NCBI RefSeq assembly: GCF_020595095.1
Contig: NZ_JAJDOP010000002.1
Coordinates: forward strand, 558,001 to 622,000
Length of the DNA: 64,000 bases
Direction of reading: 5' to 3'
From: Microvirga rosea
GTDB lineage: Bacteria; Pseudomonadota; Alphaproteobacteria; Rhizobiales; Beijerinckiaceae
Made by a program: the position numbers and the translations under genes. A model generated the notes under the pieces. It had not been told where the DNA came from, did no database searches, and saw only the letters and a program-made list of their open reading frames with translations. The stretch's first letter is position 1. Each line of letters begins with the position of its first letter. Below, one piece after another: positions 44,133-54,687 of this stretch.

Positions 44133-44432
44133 CCTGCAAGGCGGCGGCCAAGCCGCGCCATTCCGTTAAGGCCCGTTGGGACCATGCCGAGGGCCGGGAT
44201 GTCAAGCGAGAGGGCCCCGGAAGGCGTGATATTGAGTCACGGAATCGCGCATTTGGCGGTTATGACGCACAAATTGCGACGCTTGAGCCGTTGCGCTCCT
44301 GCGCATCCTGTGATCATAGACGCTGATCAAAGGTGATGGCGCAGGCCGGGCACCGCATTTTGCACGCCCGCGCCCTCCCCGATGCACTTCGTGGCCCCCG
44401 GCCATCACATCTTTAGGAGCTTTGGAACACCG

Positions 44433-46942
<2,510 letters not shown>

Positions 46943-46952
46943 AAACCGAAGC

Positions 46953-46974
46953 CGGGCGGTCCTGGGACCGCCCG
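46953..46974 (+). other. Intercistronic hairpin between ctaD and ctaB
   Basis: Stem CGGGCGGTC/GACCGCCCG with a 4-base loop, 11 bp after the ctaD stop and about 94 bp before ctaB. No T-run follows; it could reduce read-through into the assembly genes. Confidence 0.5.
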
Positions 46975-47067
46975 CTCCTCCCCCGAGGGCTTGGACCCAA
47001 GCTCTCCGGCGAGGAGTTGATATCGAAGAGCCGCAGGATCGATCCGGGCTCGTGAGAGATCATCGTA

Positions 47068-48024
47068 ATGAGCATGGTATCCAACAGTCTGACCGACACC
47101 TCCGGCGAGCGCCTCGTCACCGCGGGCATTTCCCAGGGTGACGTGTCCGATTTTTTTGCCCTCCTGAAGCCCCGCGTCATGTTCCTGGTCGTTTTTACGG
47201 CCCTTGTCGGCATGGTCGTGGTGCATCCGAACACGCATCCGGTGGTGGCGTTCGCGGCGCTTCTCATGATCGCCATCGGCGGCGGCGCGTCCGGCTGCCT
47301 CAACATGTGGTGGGACGCGGATATCGACGCCGTCATGACCCGCACCCGCAAGCGCCCCATCCCGGCAGGCAAGATCCAGCCGGGCGAGGCCCTGGCCTTC
47401 GGCATGACCCTGGCTGCGGGTTCCGTGATCGTGCTGGGCCTCGTGACCAACTGGCTCGCGGCGGCGCTTCTGGCCTTCACGATCTTCTTCTACGCCGTCG
47501 TCTATTCCATGTGGCTGAAGCGCTCCACGCCGCAGAACATCGTGATCGGCGGCGCCGCCGGCGCTCTTCCGCCCGTGGTGGCTCAGGCCGCGGTGACCGG
47601 CCATGTGGGCTGGGAAAGCATCATTCTCTTCGCGATCATCTTCATCTGGACCCCGCCGCATTTCTGGGCCCTCGCCCTGGTGAAGTCCGGTGATTACGAG
47701 CGCGCCGGCATTCCGATGATGCCGAACGTGGCGGGTCCCGATTCCACCCGGCGTCAGATCCTCGCCTACACCCTTCTTCTGGCACCCCTCGGCCTCGCCC
47801 CCGTCGCCTTCGGGTTCGGCGGTCTCGCCTACGCGATCGTCGGCACGGTGGGAGGCCTCGTGATGCTGGCCCTGGCCTATCAGGTCTTCCGCCTGCGGAA
47901 GGGCGAGCCGGCCATGCGGGTCGCGCAGCAATTGTTCGGCTTCTCGATTCTCTATCTCTTCCTGCTTTTTGCGACGCTGCTGGCGGAGCATGGGCTCGGG
48001 TTCTTCCGGCCGGTGTTCGGGTAA
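47068..48024 (+). CDS. ctaB: Protoheme IX farnesyltransferase (haem O synthase)
   Basis: Membrane prenyltransferase of the UbiA family, 318 residues, converting haem B to haem O for the aa3 oxidase. The first Asp-rich motif is [22 protein letters not shown], the second is [22 protein letters not shown]. About eight or nine transmembrane helices are visible. Start ATG 47068; an internal ATG at 47074 is possible. It lies 125 bp after ctaD and 4 bp before the small coxF-like gene. Confidence 0.95.
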   Translation: MSMVSNSLTDTSGERLVTAGISQGDVSDFFALLKPRVMFLVVFTALVGMVVVHPNTHPVVAFAALLMIAIGGGASGCLNMWWDADIDAVMTRTRKRPIPAGKIQPGEALAFGMTLAAGSVIVLGLVTNWLAAALLAFTIFFYAVVYSMWLKRSTPQNIVIGGAAGALPPVVAQAAVTGHVGWESIILFAIIFIWTPPHFWALALVKSGDYERAGIPMMPNVAGPDSTRRQILAYTLLLAPLGLAPVAFGFGGLAYAIVGTVGGLVMLALAYQVFRLRKGEPAMRVAQQLFGFSILYLFLLFATLLAEHGLGFFRPVFG

Positions 48025-48028
48025 CCTC

Positions 48029-48184
48029 ATGGCACAACGTCCCCAAACCTTGAGCCCCGAAGAGCAGAAGCGCCGTCGCAAGCGCTCCATCGCGCTGGGT
48101 CTGACCCTCGGCGCCCTGGTCCTGTTCTTCTACATCGTCACCATCGCAAAGCTGGGCGTCGCCGTCCTGCAGCGCGCCCTGTAA
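48029..48184 (+). CDS. Small single-helix protein of the cytochrome oxidase cluster (CoxF-like)
   Basis: A 51-residue protein: a basic N-terminus (EEQKRRRKRS) and one transmembrane helix (ALGLTLGALVLFFYIVTIA). Such a gene sits between ctaB and ctaG in many alphaproteobacteria, sometimes called coxF; its role in oxidase assembly is not known. The start ATG at 48029 lies 4 bp after the ctaB stop and its stop is 14 bp before ctaG, so it is in the operon. Confidence 0.8.
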   Translation: MAQRPQTLSPEEQKRRRKRSIALGLTLGALVLFFYIVTIAKLGVAVLQRAL

Positions 48185-48198
48185 CGGTCGAGGGAACG

Positions 48199-48792
48199 AT
48201 GAGCGAAGCCCCCCATATCCAGCGCAACATCCGCCGCACCGTCGTGGGTTGCGCGGCAGCTGCGGTCGGTATGATCGGCCTCGCCTACGCATCCGTGCCG
48301 CTCTACGACCTGTTCTGCAAGGCGACAGGGTTCGACGGAACTCCCAGCATCCGCACCGCCAACGATTCTCAGGTTCTCGACCGGGAGATCGCCATCCGGT
48401 TCGATTCCAACGTGGCGCCGGGCCTGAATTGGCGCTTTGCGCCGGAAAAGCCGGAAATCAAGGTGAAGCTCGGAGAAACCACCACGGTTCTCTACAAAGT
48501 CACTAATGCGGGCGACAAGCCGACCACCGGGATCGCCACGTATAACGTCCAGCCCGACCTTGCCGGCAGCTATTTCTCGAAGCTCGAATGCTTCTGCTTC
48601 ACGGAGCAGACCCTGCAGCCGGGCGAAACCATCGAATCCGCCGTGGTCTTCTATGTGGATCCCCGCATCCTGCAGGATTCCGACGTGAAGGACCTCAGCT
48701 CGATCACCCTCTCCTATACCTACTTCCCCTCCAAAGGGGGCAAGCCGGTAGCGGAGGTCGCAACTTCACCCAAGAACCCCATCGTTCAATAA
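48199..48792 (+). CDS. ctaG: Cytochrome c oxidase assembly protein CtaG (Cox11)
   Basis: Copper chaperone for CuB insertion, 197 residues. An N-terminal transmembrane helix (about 13-33, VVGCAAAAVGMIGLAYASVP) is followed by a periplasmic immunoglobulin-like domain. Copper-binding CFCF is in ECFCFTEQTL, and the membrane-proximal Cys lies in YDLFCKATGFDGT. Start ATG 48199. It is followed by ctaE after 66 bp. Confidence 0.95.
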   Translation: MSEAPHIQRNIRRTVVGCAAAAVGMIGLAYASVPLYDLFCKATGFDGTPSIRTANDSQVLDREIAIRFDSNVAPGLNWRFAPEKPEIKVKLGETTTVLYKVTNAGDKPTTGIATYNVQPDLAGSYFSKLECFCFTEQTLQPGETIESAVVFYVDPRILQDSDVKDLSSITLSYTYFPSKGGKPVAEVATSPKNPIVQ

Positions 48793-48858
48793 GAGACGTG
48801 ACAAGCTGGACGGAAACGTCTTAAAGCGAGACACCTTCGAGGCACGGAGACGATACGA

Positions 48859-49719
48859 ATGGCCGAGGCCCACGCCAAACATCACGATTACCACCTTGTC
48901 GACCCGAGCCCGTGGCCGCTCGTCGGCGCGTTCAGCGCCTTCGTGATGGCGTCCGGCTTTGTCACCTGGTGGAAGGACATCCCGGTCGCCGGCATGCATA
49001 TCGGCGCCTACATCTTCGGAGCCGGCATCATCGGTGTTCTCTACACCATGATCAGCTGGTGGTCCGACGTCATCCGCGAGGCGAACGACGGGCATTCCCA
49101 CACCCGCGTCGTCCAGCTCCATCACCGCTACGGCATGATGATGTTCATCGCCTCCGAGGTGATGTTCTTCGTCGCCTGGTTTTGGGCCTATTTCGACGTG
49201 GCGCTTTTTCCGAACGAGGCCATTCAGTACGCCCGTACGGAAGCGCTCGGCGGCGTCTGGCCTCCCAAGGGCATCGAGACCTTCGATCCCTGGCACCTGC
49301 CGCTCCTGAACACGCTGATCCTGCTGACCTCCGGCACCACCGTCACCTGGGCGCACCACGCGCTGCTGGAGAACGACCGCAAGGGCCTGAAGGCCGGCCT
49401 GTGGCTGACGGTCATCCTGGGCATGATCTTCACCTCGCTCCAGGCCTACGAGTACAGCCATGCCGCCTTCGGCTTCAAAGGCAACATCTACGGCGCGACG
49501 TTCTTCATGGCCACGGGCTTCCACGGCGCCCATGTGATCATCGGCACGATCTTCCTCGCCGTCTGCCTGCTGCGCACCTATCGGGGCGACTTCACGCCCA
49601 AGCAGCACCTCGGCTTTGAGTTCGCCGCCTGGTACTGGCACTTCGTCGACGTGGTGTGGCTGTTCCTCTTCGCCGCCATCTATGTGTGGGGCTTCGGCGG
49701 CCACGCCGCCGGCCACTGA
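48859..49719 (+). CDS. ctaE: Cytochrome c oxidase subunit III
   Basis: Seven-helix structural subunit, 286 residues, which stabilises subunit [51 protein letters not shown] (split by type) and [17 protein letters not shown] are characteristic, with the Glu of SEVMFF in place. Start ATG 48859. A terminator-like hairpin (49746-49773) follows, so DUF983 and surf1 may have their own promoter. Confidence 0.96.
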   Translation: MAEAHAKHHDYHLVDPSPWPLVGAFSAFVMASGFVTWWKDIPVAGMHIGAYIFGAGIIGVLYTMISWWSDVIREANDGHSHTRVVQLHHRYGMMMFIASEVMFFVAWFWAYFDVALFPNEAIQYARTEALGGVWPPKGIETFDPWHLPLLNTLILLTSGTTVTWAHHALLENDRKGLKAGLWLTVILGMIFTSLQAYEYSHAAFGFKGNIYGATFFMATGFHGAHVIIGTIFLAVCLLRTYRGDFTPKQHLGFEFAAWYWHFVDVVWLFLFAAIYVWGFGGHAAGH

Positions 49720-49745
49720 CCGGCAGGATACTTTGGATTCGGCGG

Positions 49746-49773
49746 GGGCGGCGACAAGCCGCCCTTCGCTTTT
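49746..49773 (+). terminator. Terminator after ctaE
   Basis: Stem GGGCGGC/GCCGCCC with a GACAA loop followed by TTCGCTTTT, 26 bp after the ctaE stop. Confidence 0.65.
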
Positions 49774-49839
49774 GTGGCCCGGCGCCTATGTGTGGGGGGC
49801 TCGCCCCTTCCTGAACGGAATGCAATCGGGAGAAGAACC

Positions 49840-50211
49840 GTGGCGCAGGACATCGTCCGTCCCAATCCTACCCTGGCCGGCCTTGCGGGGCGCTGCCCGC
49901 GCTGCGGCAAGGGGCATTTGTTCAACGGCTATCTGACCCTGCGCCCGTCCTGTGAAGTGTGCGGTCTCGACTATGCCTTCGCCGACACGGCGGACGGGCC
50001 CGCCTTTTTCGTCATGTCCATCGTCGGCATCGTCGTCGTTGCCCTGGCCCTGTGGGTGGAGTTTACTTTCGAGCCGCCGATCTGGCTTCATCTCGTGATG
50101 TGGTTCAGCCTCTCGATCGTACTCAGCATGGTTCTGGTTCGCCCGCTCAAGGGCGTCATGGTGGCATTGCAGTATCACAACAAGGCCGAGGAAGGACGCC
50201 TCCAGAAGTGA
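49840..50211 (+). CDS. DUF983 membrane protein
   Basis: A 123-residue DUF983 protein found beside surf1 in alphaproteobacterial oxidase clusters. An N-terminal zinc-ribbon-like part has CPRCGKG and CEVCGLDYAF (two CxxC pairs), followed by two transmembrane helices (about 58-78 and 85-104). Its role is unknown; oxidase assembly is inferred from position. Start GTG 49840 with GGGAG upstream; an in-frame ATG at 49774 lies in the terminator. The stop overlaps surf1 by 4 bases. Confidence 0.85.
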   Translation: MAQDIVRPNPTLAGLAGRCPRCGKGHLFNGYLTLRPSCEVCGLDYAFADTADGPAFFVMSIVGIVVVALALWVEFTFEPPIWLHLVMWFSLSIVLSMVLVRPLKGVMVALQYHNKAEEGRLQK

Positions 50212-50987
50212 CTCAGACGGCCGCTCCGCATCCTGTTCGCACTCTGATCGTTCCCGGCCTTGCGACCCTTGTGGCCCTCGCGATCCTGATCGGCCTCGGG
50301 ACCTGGCAACTTCAGCGCAGAGCCTGGAAGGAAGGGCTCATCGCCCAGATCCAGTCACGCGCCTATGGAGAGGCCGGCGCCATCGTGCCGGAGGCTGAAT
50401 GGGGTCGCTGGCAGTCCAAGGACGACGAGTTCCGCAAGGTTAAGGTCACGGGCACCCTCCTGAACGAAGCGGAGACTCCTGTTTACGGCCTTGCGCCTGC
50501 CGCACCCGGCGGGTCCTCCGCGCAGGGCTACTACCTCATGACGCCGCTGCGCCTCCCGGATGGGGCGATCGTCATGATCAATCGCGGCTTCGTCCCGATG
50601 GAGCTGAAGGATCCCGCCACGCGCCCGCAAAGTCAGCCCAAGGGGGAGACCACGGTCACCGGCCTGGTACGGGCGCCTGAAGAGCGCAACATGTTCACCC
50701 CCGCCGACAGCCCGGAGAAGAAGGCCTGGTTCGCCCGGGACCCGCAGTCCATTGCGAAGGCGCACGCCCTCGACCGGGTCGCTCCCTTCTATGTCGAGGC
50801 GGATGCGACGCCCAATCCCGGCGGTTGGCCGAAAGGCGGCCAGATCCGGCTCGAACTGCCCAATAATCATCTGCAATATGCGGTGACCTGGTTCGGAATC
50901 GCCCTCACGCTCGTGGGGGTCTTCGCGGCCTTCGCATGGCGGCGCTTCCATCCCCTACCGGCCGAATCAGCGGCTTCGGCGCGCTGA
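50208..50987 (+). CDS. surf1: SURF1 family cytochrome oxidase biogenesis protein
   Basis: Haem a3 insertion factor of cytochrome c oxidase, 259 residues. It has two transmembrane helices near the ends (about 14-34 and 228-247) flanking a periplasmic domain. GLGTWQLQRRAWKEGLI and VMINRGFVPMELKDP match the family, and the ending NNHLQYAVTWFGIALTL is diagnostic. Start GTG 50208 overlaps the DUF983 stop (GTGA), implying translational coupling. It closes the oxidase cluster. Confidence 0.94.
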   Translation: MTQTAAPHPVRTLIVPGLATLVALAILIGLGTWQLQRRAWKEGLIAQIQSRAYGEAGAIVPEAEWGRWQSKDDEFRKVKVTGTLLNEAETPVYGLAPAAPGGSSAQGYYLMTPLRLPDGAIVMINRGFVPMELKDPATRPQSQPKGETTVTGLVRAPEERNMFTPADSPEKKAWFARDPQSIAKAHALDRVAPFYVEADATPNPGGWPKGGQIRLELPNNHLQYAVTWFGIALTLVGVFAAFAWRRFHPLPAESAASAR

Positions 50988-51120
50988 CGGCTTGGCATTG
51001 TGAGAGACCTGCCTTAGCCTTGCGGCATGTTCACACTCGTGATGACCATGGCCAGCCTTACGACGCGCCTTGCAGGGCGCGCGGGAGCGGTTGTGCGTTC
51101 GTAAGAGCGTGATCGTCCTG

Positions 51121-51144
51121 AGCCCTGCGGAGACGAGCAGGGCT
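51121..51144 (+). terminator. Hairpin upstream of the GNAT gene
   Basis: Perfect 8-bp stem AGCCCTGC/GCAGGGCT with an 8-base loop, without a T-run. It is a weak candidate for the end of the DUF983-surf1 transcript. A second hairpin (51064-51081, CGCGCC/GGCGCG) lies just before it. Confidence 0.35.
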
Positions 51145-51185
51145 TGATGGTTCAGTTCGCCTCCGCCTTTTCCAAGGAGAGCGTT

Positions 51186-51719
51186 ATGAAACCTGAACCC
51201 AGTCCCTCTTCCCATCCGGCCATCGATCCAAACCAGATCGTCATTCGTGCGGCCCGCAGCGACGATGCGGAAGGAATCAACGCGATGGCGAATCTTCCCG
51301 GCTTTCGCTGGGGAACCCTGCGCATGCCGCATCAGCCCCCGGAGGCCACCCGCAAATGGCTCGAGAGCCGCGCCCCCGGAGATCTCAACCTCGTGGCCGT
51401 GCTGGAAGGCCGTATCGTCGCAAGCGGCGGCATCACGAGCTTCCCCGGACGCCGGGCGCATGCCGGAATGCTGGGGCTCGGGGTTCACGACGATTTCCAA
51501 GGCCGCGGCATCGGCACCCGGATGCTGCGGGAAATCCTGGCGATGGCGGACGATTGGCTCGGCCTGAAACGGGTCGAGCTGACCGTTTACACGGACAATG
51601 GGCCGGCCATTGCTCTCTATGAGCGGTCCGGGTTCGAACGGGAAGGCCTCCACCGCAACTACGCCTTCCGCGCAGGCCGCTTCGTGGACGCCTACGCCAT
51701 GGCGCGGCTGAAGGTCTGA
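51186..51719 (+). CDS. GNAT family N-acetyltransferase
   Basis: A 177-residue acetyltransferase of the GNAT fold. The acetyl-CoA loop is DDFQGRGIGTRML (Q/RxxGxG/A), followed by the later VELTVYTDNGPAIALYERSGFEREG and ARAYAMAR-type end, which are standard. RAARSDDAEGINAMAN opens the domain after a short Pro/Ser-rich tail. The substrate is unknown. AAGGAGAG precedes ATG 51186. It lies between surf1 and thrC. Confidence 0.87.
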   Translation: MKPEPSPSSHPAIDPNQIVIRAARSDDAEGINAMANLPGFRWGTLRMPHQPPEATRKWLESRAPGDLNLVAVLEGRIVASGGITSFPGRRAHAGMLGLGVHDDFQGRGIGTRMLREILAMADDWLGLKRVELTVYTDNGPAIALYERSGFEREGLHRNYAFRAGRFVDAYAMARLKV

Positions 51720-51795
51720 GGGGCCGTAGCCGGTTATGGCTTGTCCTGACCGGCTGCGGCACCTAATGTCCGGCCACCTTTCAGGAGATTGACCC

Positions 51796-53211
51796 GTGCT
51801 TCACGTCTCGACCCGGGGCGAGGCCCCTGCGCTCGGCTTTTCAGATGCCCTGCTGACCGGCTTGGCCCGCGACGGCGGCCTCTATGTTCCGGAAAGCTGG
51901 CCGAGCCTGACACAGGATACGATCCTTGGCTTTGCGGGAAGACCCTACGCAGCGGTCGCAAAAGCCGTGCTCGGTCCTTTGGTGGATGGCGACATCCCCG
52001 AGGCGGCTCTCGGTGCCATGATCGACGAAGCCTATGCCACCTTCAGGCATGCGGCCGTGTGCCCGCTGAACCAGATCGGCGACAATCTGTTCGTGCTCGA
52101 GCTGTTCCATGGTCCGACGCTCGCCTTCAAGGACGTGGCGATGCAGCTCCTCGGCCGCCTCATGAACCATGTGCTCAGGGAGCGGGGCGCCCGCGCCACC
52201 ATCGTGGGGGCGACATCGGGTGACACCGGAAGCGCCGCGGTCGACGCGTTCAAGGGGCTCGATCAGGTCGATATCTTCATTCTCTACCCGCATGGCCGCG
52301 TCTCCGAGGTGCAGCGCCGGCAAATGACCACGGTGGACGCCCCGAACGTTCATGCCCTGGCGGTCGAAGGCACCTTCGACGATTGTCAGGCCATGGTGAA
52401 GGGGATGTTCAACCATGAGCGGTTCCGGAACGAGCTCCAGCTCTCCGGCGTCAATTCCATCAACTGGGCGCGCGTGGCCGCTCAAGCCGTCTACTACTTC
52501 ACCGCCGCCGTCGCCTTGGGGAGCCCCTACCGCCCCGTCTCCTTCGCGGTGCCGACAGGCAATTTCGGCGACATTCTCGCCGGATGGGTCGCCAAGCGGA
52601 TGGGCCTCCCGATCGAGCGTCTGGGCATCGGCACGAACGCCAACGACATTCTGGCCCGGACCCTTCAAACCGGAGCCTACGAAATCCGGGGCGTCCAGCC
52701 GACCGCCTCACCGTCCATGGATATTCAGATCTCGTCCAATTTCGAGCGCCTGTTGTTCGAGGCCTATGGGCGCGATGGCGCGGCTGTCCGGCACCTGATG
52801 GCCAGTCTTTCCCAGTCACGCTCCTTTACCGTTGGGCACGAGGCTCTCGCGTCCATTCGCGAGGAGTTCTCGGCAACCGCCGTGAGCGAGCCGGATGTCG
52901 CGGCCGAAATGGCCGAGACCTACCGTGCGACGGGATATGTCCTCGACCCGCATACGGCGGTCGGCACCCGCGCCGGACGCGCCATGCTGAAAGAGCGCCC
53001 GGATATCCCGACCGTCGCCCTTTCGACCGCCCACCCTGCGAAGTTCCCAGACGCCGTCAAGCGCGCCACCGGAATCCACCCGCAGCTTCCGCCGCATATG
53101 GCCGACCTGATGACGCGCCCGGAACGGTTCACGGTGCTCCCCAACGACCAGCAGGCGATCGAAACCTTTATCCGCACGCACGCCCGTGCGGTCAGGGGCA
53201 TGGCGGCATGA
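51796..53211 (+). CDS. thrC: Threonine synthase
   Basis: PLP enzyme converting O-phosphohomoserine to threonine, 471 residues. The PLP lysine is in GPTLAFKDVAMQLLG, and the phosphate loop is in GATSGDTGSAAV. GLYVPESWPSL and SGVNSINWARVAAQAVYY are family segments, and the length fits the longer class of bacterial enzymes. Start GTG 51796 with AGGAGATT upstream. The stop overlaps the M16 peptidase start (ATGA). thrB lies at 60-61 kb. Confidence 0.96.
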   Translation: MLHVSTRGEAPALGFSDALLTGLARDGGLYVPESWPSLTQDTILGFAGRPYAAVAKAVLGPLVDGDIPEAALGAMIDEAYATFRHAAVCPLNQIGDNLFVLELFHGPTLAFKDVAMQLLGRLMNHVLRERGARATIVGATSGDTGSAAVDAFKGLDQVDIFILYPHGRVSEVQRRQMTTVDAPNVHALAVEGTFDDCQAMVKGMFNHERFRNELQLSGVNSINWARVAAQAVYYFTAAVALGSPYRPVSFAVPTGNFGDILAGWVAKRMGLPIERLGIGTNANDILARTLQTGAYEIRGVQPTASPSMDIQISSNFERLLFEAYGRDGAAVRHLMASLSQSRSFTVGHEALASIREEFSATAVSEPDVAAEMAETYRATGYVLDPHTAVGTRAGRAMLKERPDIPTVALSTAHPAKFPDAVKRATGIHPQLPPHMADLMTRPERFTVLPNDQQAIETFIRTHARAVRGMAA

Positions 53212-54491
53212 ACCATCATTTCGTCCGCGAGAAACGGATCGACATCACCCGCCTGGACAACGGCCTGATCGTCGCGACCGAGCAGATGCCCGAAATCGCC
53301 ACCGCAACGCTTGGGGTCTGGATCGGCACGGGCTCGCGCCATGAAATGCCATCCGAGCATGGGCTGTCGCACCTGATCGAACACATGGCGTTCAAGGGAA
53401 CGGAGCGGCGCTCCGCCCGGCAGATCGCGGAAGACATCGAAAATGTCGGTGGCGACATCAACGCGGCGACGAGCGTCGAGTACACGAGCTATACGGCCCG
53501 GGTCCTTGGCGAAAACGCTGATGTCGCGCTGGATGTGCTCGGGGACATCCTGACCGCCTCATCCTTCGATGCGGCGGAGCTCGCCCGTGAGAAGGGCGTC
53601 ATTCTCCAGGAATATGCCGCCGTTGAGGATACCCCCGACGATCTCGTCTACGACGCGTTCATGGAAACGGCTTTTCCGGGGCAGCCGATCGGCCGCCCGA
53701 TCCTGGGTACGCCGTCGACCGTCGACAGCTTCGACGAAGGCATGATCCGCGCGTTCCTCGGACGGGAATATGTGCCGGGGAAAATGGTGGTCGCGGCGGC
53801 GGGCGACGTCGAGCACGACAAGATCGTCGGTCTGGCCCGGGAGAGCTTCGGAGCCATGCCGGCGGTCGGGCTCGGCGTTCCGGAGCCGGGCGTCTACGGG
53901 GGCGGAGAACGCCGCATTCAGCGCAAGCTCGAACAGGCCAACATCGTGCTGGGCCTGCCCGGTCTTTCGTTCAAGGATCCCGGCTACTACGCCACGCACC
54001 TCTTCGCCCATATCCTGGGCGGCGGCCTCACGTCCCGCCTCTGGCACGAAGTTCGCGAGACGCGTGGGCTCGCCTACTCCATCGAGGCCTTCCACTGGCC
54101 ATTCTCCGATTGCGGCCTTTTCGGCGTCGGCGCCGGAACGGCCGGCAAGGACGTCGCAGAACTGATGGATGTGACGCTCGCCTGCATGCACCAGGCGACG
54201 AAGGACATCGGCGAGACCGAGATGACCCGCGCCAAAGCACAGATGAAGGTTGCTCTGCTGACCGCGCTCGAAACCCCCGGCGGGCGCCTCGAACGCATTG
54301 CACGGCAGCTCCTTTCCTGGGGCCGGATCATCCCGAGCGACGAGATCGTGCGGAAAGTCGATGCCTTGACGGTCGACCAGGTTCGCGAGGCCGGTCATGC
54401 CATCCTCCAGGGGACGCCGACCCTGACGGCCATCGGGCCTCTCAAGGGTTTGCCCAAGGTGAAAGATGTCGCGGAGGCTTTGCGGCGTTAG
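53208..54491 (+). CDS. M16 family zinc metallopeptidase (MPP beta-like)
   Basis: Processing-type metallopeptidase of 427 residues. The inverted zinc motif HLIEHMAFKGT (H-x-x-E-H) with the downstream Glu is complete, and VEDTPDDLVYDAF, GKMVVAAAGDVEHD, LGGGLTSRLWHEVRETRGLAYSI are all typical of bacterial relatives of the mitochondrial processing peptidase. Physiological substrates are unknown. Its ATG at 53208 overlaps the thrC stop by 4 bases (ATGA), a conserved alphaproteobacterial pair. Confidence 0.93.
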   Translation: MNHHFVREKRIDITRLDNGLIVATEQMPEIATATLGVWIGTGSRHEMPSEHGLSHLIEHMAFKGTERRSARQIAEDIENVGGDINAATSVEYTSYTARVLGENADVALDVLGDILTASSFDAAELAREKGVILQEYAAVEDTPDDLVYDAFMETAFPGQPIGRPILGTPSTVDSFDEGMIRAFLGREYVPGKMVVAAAGDVEHDKIVGLARESFGAMPAVGLGVPEPGVYGGGERRIQRKLEQANIVLGLPGLSFKDPGYYATHLFAHILGGGLTSRLWHEVRETRGLAYSIEAFHWPFSDCGLFGVGAGTAGKDVAELMDVTLACMHQATKDIGETEMTRAKAQMKVALLTALETPGGRLERIARQLLSWGRIIPSDEIVRKVDALTVDQVREAGHAILQGTPTLTAIGPLKGLPKVKDVAEALRR

Positions 54492-54687
54492 TTCACGGGA
54501 ACTTTGTTGCGGGAGCGGATGGTTCTCCTCAATCCCGCCGCAAAGTCGCCCCATGGCCAAGTCCTAACTCCTCCAGGCGGTGAGTCTTGCGGACAAGTCG
54601 GGTCATTTGCCGACTCCGCCTTGCTCTCGTGCCCCCCGACCGATACCAATCCCGTTCAACCCTGTACCCGGACGGAAGACCGAAGCG

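Noticed and set aside
43950-44336. Plus-strand frames in the ialB-ctaC interval
   Set aside because: They lie antisense to ialB and lack motifs. I also looked for an FNR/FixK box upstream of ctaC and found no convincing TTGA-N6-TCAA.
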